Below are positions 59,001 through 64,000 of a DNA stretch of 64,000 nt, in pieces; the stretch's first letter is position 1; every line of letters begins with the position of its first letter. A model generated the notes under the pieces. The model worked only from the letters and a program-made list of their open reading frames with translations, ran no database searches and had not been told where the DNA came from. The DNA comes from Saxidomus purpurata. Taxonomy: Eukaryota > Mollusca > Bivalvia > Venerida > Veneridae. Position numbers and translations under genes: made by a program. The stretch spans positions 33,875,494 through 33,939,493 of the forward strand of contig JAFMSR010000003.1 in assembly GCA_022818135.1 (NCBI GenBank). Reading direction: 5' to 3'.

Positions 59001-61785
59001 CTTATAGACTGAGGGTCACGGGTTTGTGCCCTGCTACCGACCTCTCTTTGTGTGAGAAAGTTTGCAGTTTCTTATGAAGGATAGGTGTCTAATATTGGTT
59101 CTCCCAAAGAACAATGGTTAGGTAATCTGTCTGCCTTTTTTAAAATGACCTAAATACAGTTGAAACAGGGATTTAACTTATACAATAACACAGCTCTCAT
59201 TGTTGTTAGGTTGCACTCAGGAATCACTTGGTATTAGTGGTATTGACATCTTTTCCAAGCCATAAAATATTGCAGCCAATCATGACAGAATCAAGTTCAT
59301 ACCAGTGATTAAGAGTTGTTAGTCAGATGCTGTGAGCAGAAGTAATGATTGAAAGTAACATTGTTTTATATTTCAGACGTGTGGATGAGTCAAGCTGTGT
59401 ACTACCTACACGATACCAGTCTGTCAGCAAACCAGGTATGTTTGTCGAAATGTACATGCCTCATTCAAGTTCTAGCACAGGTTTTTCTGTCCTGTTTCAT
59501 ATTAAGGTTCTATTACTGTCTTTCATGTCTTTCAGTTTGGACACAGTGCAATTCCTTGTTGGTAGTTGGAACAAAAAGTTGGTAGTTTTGTACAATTTCT
59601 TGTTGGTAGTTTGGACAAAGTACAATTTCTTGTTGGTAGTTTGGACAACAATTTTGCTGGTAGTTTGGTCACAGTACAATTTCTTGTTGGTAGTTTGGAC
59701 AAAGTACATTTTATTGTTGGTAGTTTGGCACAGTCAATTGGTAGTGTGGTCACAGTACAATTTGTTTGTAATTTGGCACATTACAATTTCTTGTTGGTAG
59801 TTTGGACACAGTACAATTTCTTGTTGGTAGTTTGGACACAGTACAATTTCTTGTTGGTAGTTTGGACAATGTACAATTTCTTATTTGGGGGGGTGTGGGG
59901 GGGGCCCCGGGGGGGGGTCGTTGGTCGGCGGGGGTGATTTTTTTTGTGGGGGGAAAAAATGAAAACAACCGTTGGAATAAACAATGGTCAAGCATTTTTG
60001 GGGGGGAGGGGAGTGCACAAGAACCATAACTCCATCTTGTTACAGATGTCTTCTGGAATAACTTGAAAACACGGTTGGTAGTTTTGACACAGTACAATGT
60101 CTTGTTGGTAGTTTGTAATTTCTTGTTGGTAGTTTGGACACAGTACAATTTCTTGTTGGTGGTTTGGACACAGTACAATTTTTTGTTGGTACTTTGGACA
60201 CAGCACAATTTCTTGTTGGTTGACACAGTACAATTTCTTGTTGGTGGTTTGGACACAGTACAATTTCTTGTTAGTAGTTTGGACACAGTACAATTTCTTA
60301 GTTTGGACACAGTACACTTTTTTGTTGGTAGTTTGGACACAGTACACTTTTTTGTTGGTAGTTTGGACACAGTACAGTTTTTTGTTGGTAGTGTGGACTC
60401 AGTACAATTATTTTTTGCTATTTATGCCAATTGAACATTTACCAGCTGATTAGTACACAGCATAGATCATGATCTGATGTATTTACTAGTCAGTAAGGTA
60501 GACATATCAGACTCCTCCAGCTTAAGGCTTAAACAAAAACAATTTAAATGCCTATTTATAAGCATACAGAAGACATGACCTTGTGAAATTATGTATAGTA
60601 TGGTTGAATGAAAACATAGTAAAAATATTAAATGATACATCATACAGTAAAGTTCCGCTATTCCAATATTAAGACTGCCCTCAAAAGACCAAATATTTCA
60701 GAACAAAATGGTTAATTTCACAGTAGAAATGTCTAAATAGCAGATCTAAGAATGATTCAGTAACGAGACCAGCATTTAGTGGTCTGACTTTATTATAACT
60801 AATATGCTTGAACTATTTATTGTTTCAGACACTGTACAGATATGTTTCTGGTGTAAGGATGGTTTCAAGATAGAGAAAAAATTCTTACTGGACAATGGTA
60901 GACTGCAGTTGGAGCAGGTTAAACATGCATTTAGTCTGGAGACTGTTGAAATGTATATAGGTAAACCAAAACCATAATGATTTTATGTCACTGCGTTTGC
61001 ATTATACTATGTACCAGTGAAATCACAGTCTTTACTATACATGTATGTTAAATTCTGGAATGAATGACATTATAACTTGTAGGTTTATTTGTGAAACACA
61101 AGGTAGAAATATTATTTGATATGGTAAATATGAGCACTTGTGAGTCACTAGTTTTATAGTCGCCCCAGAAGTATGTGCAATTCTGATATCTTCTTCATCT
61201 CAAAATGGTACTTCAGTCAATATATTGTTCTTAAACAGGTGTCAGTTATGTTATGTGTTGAACAATGAATGCTCAGTAACTTCACTAAGTATATATACAC
61301 ACTATTAAGTGAAATTGACAAACAGTTATCAGGACAGTTAAAGAATGTACAACAAATTGTCTTTATGAAACCAGAGGCCTATATGCTAGTTGGTCAGTTT
61401 TTCATACCATTCTTTACTGAGATAGTGATGCATATTTGTGTGTAATAAATTCATGACTGGTAGTTCATCTTCAGCCAATCAGTAACTATGACTTATGACT
61501 TCGAAAGTGTCTAGTTTGAAGCAGCGAAAATAACCATTTCCTGCATATCTGTTGAAATTGGGTACATTTTGCATATTTCACCAGTTTAGAGTGTCTTTAG
61601 CCTTGGGCCTGAAATTTCTGTCTAGACCACAAATACTTCAAGAAACTATCAAGACTTAAACAGTACTTTCTTGTATTTCAGATAATGAAGCATGTGTCGT
61701 CGGCTGTAACATAGATGGATACATTCCTGTCAGATTTGAACCAGGCTCCGCTGTTACAATTGGTGGAAAACCCGCTTTGACATGA
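20093..61785 (+). CDS. WDCP: WDCP orthologue (WD repeat and coiled-coil protein), 15 coding exons
   Basis: Orthologue of human WDCP (C2orf44), a poorly understood protein reported to bind the SH3 domain of HCK. Exons: 20093-20147, 31157-31274, 41153-41316, 44523-44637, 46362-46434, 46867-46934, 53252-53489, 54295-54414, 55527-55622, 55965-56145, 56787-57820, 58204-58250, 59377-59435, 60829-60960, 61682-61785. All join in frame with GT-AG borders; 2604 nt, 867 aa (human 721). Matches include the MELGQIKL start, GLAWTDGQ, GCLWNPR, RCGCWSTDGLKLVL, DDRPKGIACI, and a C-terminal block (QICFWCKDGF to GYIPVRFEPG). WD-like beta-propeller sequence fills about residues 1-410. A large disordered exon (410-754) carries PVPPKR, an SH3-ligand motif, at about 516. 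A short coiled coil (NEKIAKLQEQMKNLSRR, about 755-771) precedes the conserved C-terminus. The long introns 1 and 2 hold most mobile elements. The extra length is mainly exon 11. Confidence 0.95.
21099..21933. mobile_element. TA-flanked terminal inverted repeat element, 835 bp
   Basis: Left end TACCGTAATCGTCCGTGTAT; the reverse complement of the right end is TACCGTAATCATCCGTGTAT. The inverted repeat runs about 28 bases with two mismatches and is bounded by TA on both sides, as for Tc1/mariner-type targets. ATGTATAAGACGCA recurs inside both ends. No transposase frame is visible, so it is non-autonomous. In WDCP intron 1. Confidence 0.8.
22872..22962 (+). repeat. Short direct duplication
   Basis: CATAGGTAAATAAATA followed by ATGACTCACTGTC occurs twice about 45 bases apart. 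It has no apparent wider structure. Confidence 0.6.
24765..25548 (+). repeat. 44-bp minisatellite in WDCP intron 1
   Basis: About 17-18 copies of a 44-base unit containing TTTGACTGTATGTACAGTAG and AATATTGTGACGGTCAG. Copies are very similar, with occasional AAT/ATT and GAC/GGC variants, so the array is young or homogenised. Its left edge abuts sequence resembling the right end of an inverted-repeat element (GCAGGTTTTGACTGTA at about 24754-24769), and the unit contains that motif. Confidence 0.95.
26520..26635. repeat. Dispersed repeat copy (TAGATTATGATCAG family)
   Basis: Contains a diverged CTGGTCATAATCTACACTGT block (the reverse orientation of the motif) near 26600. Related copies are at about 35325-35480, 40880-40990 and 49800-49930. 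Confidence 0.35.
28245..28480 (+). repeat. About 27-bp minisatellite, left part
   Basis: About nine degenerate copies of a unit like ATGTGCCTGTACATGAGCAG followed by ATAATAC. The same unit resumes at 29630, showing one array split by an insertion. Confidence 0.85.
28481..29629. mobile_element. 1149-bp insertion with short inverted ends, splitting a minisatellite
   Basis: Begins CAGGGCCCACGCTG; the reverse complement of its end is CAGGGCACACACTG (12 of 14 identical). AATAC directly flanks both sides (28476-28480 and 29630-29634), as expected of a 5-bp target duplication within the array unit. Subterminal GAGCCATTT / GAGCCACTT also pair. CAGGG ends suggest an hAT-like element, but hAT usually duplicates 8 bp, so the class is open. 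No transposase frame. Its interior (about 28862-29170) resembles the sequence left of the array (about 27738-28065). Confidence 0.7.
29630..29690 (+). repeat. About 27-bp minisatellite, right part
   Basis: Two and a half further copies of the unit in 28245-28480 (TGCCTGTACATGAGCAGATA), continuing the array past the insertion. Confidence 0.85.
31926..33589 (+). mobile_element. Tandem-core element, host of a nested copy
   Basis: Starts with a hairpin TATACCCCCTAAAAGG...TTTAGGGGGT. It then carries roughly 145-150-bp units (CTTGTCCGGAGCATAACTTG-like, CAATGGTCAAGCACA, GAGGAAGTGCAGTG, CAGAGTTATTGCC) and ends TTTAGTGATTGGTCTAGTT. It is interrupted at about 32297-33327 by a second element of a related family. 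WDCP intron 2. Confidence 0.7.
32297..33327 (+). mobile_element. Nested tandem-core element
   Basis: Left end TCCCCCCGCCGAAGGCGAAG; right end GGCGGGGGGATTAACC then ATGGCTCTTGTT. It holds five units of about 150-155 bp, each with AGCATAACTCCAAAAGTACT, ATACACTGACAT and GAGTTATTCCCCTTTATCAG. The host sequence resumes with ACAGAGTTATTGCCC, its normal continuation, so the borders are well defined. Confidence 0.75.
33605..34471 (+). mobile_element. Tandem-core element, third family
   Basis: About five units of 160-175 bp with GACCACCCCACTTTATTTCA, TACCATCA, GACAAGAG, AACTCTGTCAAGG and GCCC-TTTT blocks. The 3' end has an imperfect hairpin (GAGCGCGCTGTCC / GACAGCTC) and finishes AGCTCTTGTT. It starts within about 20 bases of the previous element's end. 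Confidence 0.65.
35325..35480 (+). repeat. Dispersed repeat copy (GCAGATTATGATCAG family)
   Basis: GTGCAGATTATGATCAGCC is followed by its near reverse complement TTTGATCATAATCTGCA about 35 bases on, then AATGGTACTGTCCAAATT. Related, more decayed copies are at 40880 and 49800. Confidence 0.5.
36331..37507 (+). mobile_element. Tandem-core element, seven units
   Basis: Begins TTATACCCCCAAAACGAAG and a GGGGGGTATA hairpin partner, followed by a short (CGGT)n run. Seven units of about 142-150 bp then each start near TTGTCCGGAGCATAACTTGA. It ends TTAATCACATTTAGTGATAG then CTCTAGTT. Units are very similar, suggesting recent amplification. WDCP intron 2. Confidence 0.8.
38312..38651 (+). mobile_element. 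Short copy of the 36331-37507 element
   Basis: Same start (TTATACCCCCAAAACAAAG) and same end (CATTTAGTGATAGCTCTAGT), but only about 1.5 core units. The left segment is deleted straight into a core unit. Confidence 0.75.
40860..40990 (+). repeat. Dispersed repeat copy (TAGATTATGATCAG family)
   Basis: Contains AGTGTAGATTATGATCAGTC, matching the head of the 35325-35480 copy, then diverges. It ends about 160 bases before WDCP exon 3. Confidence 0.45.
43735..44290 (+). mobile_element. Decayed tandem-core element
   Basis: About three units of roughly 170 bp with GTTAAAGTTTTACATGCA, GTCTTCAGGGGTA-CAAACAATCAAGTTAG-like and TTATCACAAATTATGG blocks. It is related to the 3770-4625 element. The terminal motif is not seen, so the 3' end is probably truncated. 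It ends about 230 bases before WDCP exon 4. Confidence 0.55.
44638..45775 (+). repeat. 51-bp array built from the WDCP exon 4 end and its splice donor
   Basis: Starts at the exon 4 donor (after 44637). Each unit repeats the exon's last bases and donor, CTTCAGTTAGACAG|GTATG, then TTTTGTTCTATAGTCATGCA and AAACAAAGTTTA. The exon itself has the matching CACGTGCAAAACAAAGG and TTTTACTTCAGTTAGACAG. About 20 copies. The first four junctions (44637, 44688, 44739, 44790) are exactly 51 bases apart. Later copies are more ragged, with partial units. Confidence 0.95.
45790..46008 (+). other. Exon-like open stretch of 72 codons, unidentified
   Basis: Follows an acceptor-like TTGTTTTCAACAG directly after the 51-bp array. 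Read in phase 0 it is open for 72 codons to TAA and looks coding (for example LPNLSEKQALQMKET and LPHRPGDYKLVPGW). The phase does not fit WDCP exon 3 (phase 1) or exon 4 (phase 2): joining either gives a stop within about ten codons. It is not part of human WDCP as I know it. It may be a captured exon, a retro-element remnant or chance. Confidence 0.4.
46935..49690 (+). repeat. 76-80-bp array built from the WDCP exon 6 end and its splice donor
   Basis: About 30 copies. The unit runs TGACCTATTATTGACTGCTA, TGTTAACCAATCCAGTGCAA, TACCTTGAACAGTACCACAG, TAAGTTTGTTAATGTC. Exon 6 has the parallel order ATATTGACAGTTCTGTTACC, AGTATACTGCAGTACCTTGG, ACAGTACCACAG|TAAGTTTGTT. The array therefore copies the 3' part of the exon plus the donor. 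Copies diverge unevenly, and several keep a complete CACAG|TAAGT donor. It is interrupted by an element at 47165-47503. Confidence 0.92.
47165..47503 (+). mobile_element. Element inserted in the exon-6 array
   Basis: Left end TATGTCTCCCCCTC with a hairpin partner GGGGGAGACATA. A (GTCT)n run, then two related internal segments with TCTTGAA-CCCTTGAAGGAT and AGAATAACTCAC. The right part is GGGGAGACATATGTTTTTGT. Array sequence stops at GTTTGTTAA before it and resumes TGTCTGACCTATTATTG after it, so both borders can be placed within a few bases. Confidence 0.75.
49800..49930 (+). repeat. Dispersed repeat copy, decayed
   Basis: GCAGTCTGAGTATAATCTTC, CACTGTTTG and AATGGTACTGTTCAAATTGA match parts of the 35325-35480 repeat. 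Borders unclear. Confidence 0.4.
51121..51291. mobile_element. Small TA-flanked inverted-repeat element (MITE), 171 bp
   Basis: Left end TACAGTCAAACCTG; the reverse complement of the right end is TACAGTTGAACCTG. TA bounds both sides. It is non-coding and lies in WDCP intron 6. The piece at about 24650-24770 ends with a similar motif. Confidence 0.7.
53950..54165 (+). mobile_element. tRNA-derived SINE in WDCP intron 7
   Basis: RNA polymerase III B-box-like GTTCGAGCTCC at 54018-54028, preceded by an A-box-like GGTGGCCTGCTG near 53951. The body has CACTGGGGTCACAACTGTGC, CAGGAAGCGGACTCAAGAG and GCTTTCGTCACAATCGAGC, ending near GTATAAACTAAACTAA. Its direction is the same as WDCP. Confidence 0.7.
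56353..56540. mobile_element. TA-flanked MITE, 188 bp, in WDCP intron 10
   Basis: Left end TACAGTAAACTCCATTTATA; the reverse complement of the right end is TACAGTAAACTCCGTATATA (17 of 20 identical). TA bounds both sides. The interior has further self-complementary parts (TATAACCGGAG, TATATCCGGAT). No coding capacity. Confidence 0.8.
58950..59150 (+). mobile_element. tRNA-derived SINE in WDCP intron 12
   Basis: A-box TGGTCTAATGG at 58958-58968 and a degenerate B-box GGTTTGTGCCC at 59031-59041 give a tRNA-like head. The body GTGAGAAAGTTTGCAGTTTC and GGTTCTCCCAAAGAACAATGG matches the headless copy at 8976-9091. It ends near AAAATGACC. Confidence 0.75.
59532..60420 (+). repeat. 30-bp minisatellite in WDCP intron 13
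   Basis: About 25 copies of a 30-base unit, TTTGGACACAGTACAATTTC then TTGTTGGTAG, starting about 100 bases after exon 13 and ending 400 bases before exon 14. Because the period is a multiple of three, long open frames appear on both strands. These are artefacts of the repeat. The array is interrupted at about 59883-60073. Confidence 0.95.
59883..60073 (+). mobile_element. Degraded tandem-core element copy inside the 30-bp array
   Basis: G-rich start with a GTCGTTGGTCGGCG segment, then AACAATGGTCAAGCA, GTGCACAAGAACCATAACTC and TAACTTGAAAACAC, all matching the 36331-37507 element. The G runs and missing bases suggest either decay or a poor consensus. Confidence 0.6.
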
Positions 61786-61799
61786 CAAGAATCTAAATT

Positions 61800-62340
61800 T
61801 TGATTGTGCTGTGATTGTGGTGAAAGGAAAATGAGATTGGAACCTTTGTTAACAAGTTAAAAGTAGTAATGTGATTGGAAAACCTGTGTTAACATGATGA
61901 AAGAAGTGATGGGATTGGGAAATATGTGTTAACATGATTAAAGAAGTGATGGGATTGGGAAATATGTGTTAACATGATTGAAGAAGTAATGGGATTGGGA
62001 TATATGTGTAAACATAATGAAAGAAGTAATGTGATTGGAAAATCTGTGTTAACATAATGAAAGAAGTAATGGAATTGGAAAACCTGTGTTAACAATATAA
62101 AAGAAGTAATGAGATTAGAAAACCTGTGTTAACATGATGAAAGAAGTAATGTGATTGGAAAACCCTGTGTTAACATTATGAATGGCCGAATGTGATTCGA
62201 GAAAACTTACTAACATAATGAAAGGAGTGATTTGAAAAATTGTGCTAATGTGATGGAATGAGAAATTTAATGGACAAAATGTGTTAACATGATAAAATGT
62301 CAAAAGTGATTGGAAAACTTGTCAATGATAAATTACTCAT
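61800..62340 (+). repeat. 40-bp array in the WDCP 3' UTR
   Basis: About 13 copies of a 40-base unit, GATTGGAAAACCTGTGTTAA then CATGATGAAAGAAGTAATGT, beginning within about 20 bases of the stop codon. The end of the coding exon, ATTGGTGGAAAACCCGCTTT then GACATGACAAGAATC, has the same order of blocks and may be the source. Confidence 0.9.
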
Positions 62341-64000
62341 GTGATTTTAAAAACTATGTCAATGTAATCAAATGAGTTTATCTGCAGTATTTTGTACTAC
62401 AGCAAAAGATGTAGATGTGAATATACAGGGGTTTATTCATTGAAGAACTTGTCAAGCTGTGGCAACCTGTTAGATTCAAACAAACCGAAACAAGCGATGT
62501 CTCAGAAATAAGAAACAAGCACATATTTTATAAGTTGTAATAGCAAACTACTGTTTCAGCTTAAATTTATCCTGTTTCTTCTCATGTTATATATCGTCAG
62601 GAAATGTTTCTATTTTTTTAACAGCCTTACATTTTTAAACCTAAAAGGGCATGTTTTATGGAGAGTTGATGTTACTTTTAAATTAGCAGATGCAGAACTG
62701 TGTGCTGCACATGTTTAAATGAAACCTGAAAAGTTTTCAGATGTATTCTGTTACAGCATTAGTTAAAGGTTTTTTTAACGAGACAAAAAAATGTTTTAAA
62801 AGATTTAATTTTGTACAAGATCAATTATAAGTTATCATATGTGTATAGGTGTATTTAAGTGTATTTTAAGTGTCATAGAATGTATATAAAGGCTTGTTGA
62901 CTCATATATTTTTTAAAGATTTTTAGCTCCGCATGAATAATTAGTTTAAGTGATCCCATCTGCATCCATGTCGTTGGCTCGTTAACACTCGGTTGACGTC
63001 ACACGTTTAAATCAGAGAAAAACCTTGTTAACACACAAGAGGCCACATTTAATACTGATTTTCATGAAAATTTGTCAGAATGTTTGTCTCAGTGATAGAG
63101 CTAGTACGGGTAGAACTTTTGTACCGGGTACTCCATGCTGTATTACCCGCGGGTACCTGGGTACCCGTTGTCATTACTGCCCCTTGAATTAAAATTAGAA
63201 AAAGTTATTGTTCTTGCAAGAAAGTTTCTTAGTGTCTGAGGGTTTAGTGTTGCTGGTCTGTTACCATCACAATGCACCAATAAAGTCTAGATGCATCAGT
63301 CCCATTGACTTGTTTAGATAACCACACCCTGATTGAGAATAATAATGGATTAACTCATAATATATGCTGTAATAATCACGGGTGCTCATTAATTTGCCCT
63401 CTAGTTATGATGTTTGTGTCTCTTATTGTGGACCGACATTTATCACACGCACAAGATGAAAAGAAACCAAGAAACAAAATTTATTTCACTTACATTTCCG
63501 ACCTAGATTGCTGATAAATTATTAGAAAAGCATGTTTGCTAAAGACAATGTTTGATCCGGAAAAATGTTAAGTAAACATTTTTTTTGTGTGGTTGAGTCC
63601 ATATTTTTTTAGCTAAATCTTTTATAAAGCGTATAACATTTTTTATGTATCATGAATGAATAATCCTACGATTATCTTGTATTTTGCTAAATTATTACCT
63701 TATTTCTACTACAAATTATATTCTTACTTAAATAAGTATATTTTTGTACTCTAATTGTAGAAAATGATGAAATTATGATATGGAGGAAAGAAAAGAATCG
63801 CCAGCGAAGGCATAGCTGTATAGGCTTCGTCGGACTACAGTTTCATGAATGTGCATAAATGATTACAGAAATTAATAAGATTGTACTTTCAGACTTCCAA
63901 CAAAATATCAAAAATGTATTTCTTAATAAGTTTAGTAAATTCATTCTTGTATTTTAATTAAATCAAAGTGCTGAAGGCACTGGAGGGGTCCGTTTTACAA
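62341..64000. other. WDCP 3' UTR and downstream sequence, no further gene seen
   Basis: AT-rich sequence. The only oddity is a short run of related GGGTAC motifs at about 63136-63168 (GGGTACCTGGGTACCC). The open frame at 63305-63514 shows no motif or splice context. Confidence 0.5.
63279..63284 (+). terminator. Candidate WDCP polyadenylation signal
   Basis: AATAAA, the first such hexamer I find after the stop codon, about 1.5 kb downstream. It would give a long 3' UTR containing the 40-bp array. An earlier non-canonical signal is possible. Confidence 0.3.

Noticed and set aside
58950..59045. Functional tRNA gene
   Set aside because: The A-box is good, but the B-box is degenerate and no cloverleaf can be drawn; the 3' body is shared with another dispersed copy, so it is a SINE.
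59345..60453. Several overlapping open frames on both strands, up to 206 codons
   Set aside because: All are the 30-bp minisatellite, whose period is a multiple of three; repetitive translations with no motif. Only the WDCP exon at 59377-59435 is real there.

Overview
This looks like nuclear genomic DNA from a mollusc, most likely a bivalve. The evidence is indirect: AT-rich sequence, GT-AG introns of up to about 11 kb, three genes typical of animals, and many interspersed elements whose cores are tandem units of about 145-175 bp, a layout known from bivalve genomes (pearl-like / non-autonomous Helitron-like repeats). I cannot name the species.

Layout: (1) 1380-9252, plus strand: a six-exon gene for prefoldin subunit 3 (VBP1), 189 aa, with a degenerate minisatellite just upstream and a low-complexity A/G block, LINE fragments and a tandem-core element in intron 1. 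(2) 9253-16121: intergenic, with decayed repeats only. (3) 16122-18134, minus strand: a three-exon BTB-BACK-PHR protein of the BTBD3/BTBD6 type, 471 aa, whose ATG appears to be the last codon of the first exon and is preceded by short upstream ORFs. (4) About 19390-61785, plus strand: a 15-coding-exon orthologue of WDCP (WD repeat and coiled-coil containing protein; human C2orf44), 867 aa over about 42 kb. BTBD and WDCP are head to head with about 1.2-1.3 kb between their first exons. (5) 61786-64000: WDCP 3' UTR and downstream sequence.

The three genes have unrelated cellular roles (chaperone for actin and tubulin folding; probable Cullin-3 adaptor; poorly known WD/coiled-coil protein with an SH3-ligand motif), so nothing suggests that they work as one pathway.

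The most unusual feature is inside WDCP. Large tandem arrays start exactly at, and resemble, the 3' ends of its own exons: a 51-bp array built from the end of exon 4 plus its splice donor, a 76-80-bp array built from the end of exon 6 plus its donor, and a 40-bp array resembling the end of the last coding exon. In the first array the unit is 17 codons long, and the first three extra copies stay open and carry intact donors, so alternative donor choice could add 17, 34 or 51 residues. The window also holds several element insertions whose borders can be read (one splits a minisatellite with a 5-bp duplication, one splits the exon-6 array), a nested pair of tandem-core elements, several TA-flanked inverted-repeat elements, a near-perfect 97-bp palindrome upstream of WDCP, and two blocks that look like assembly or consensus artefacts.
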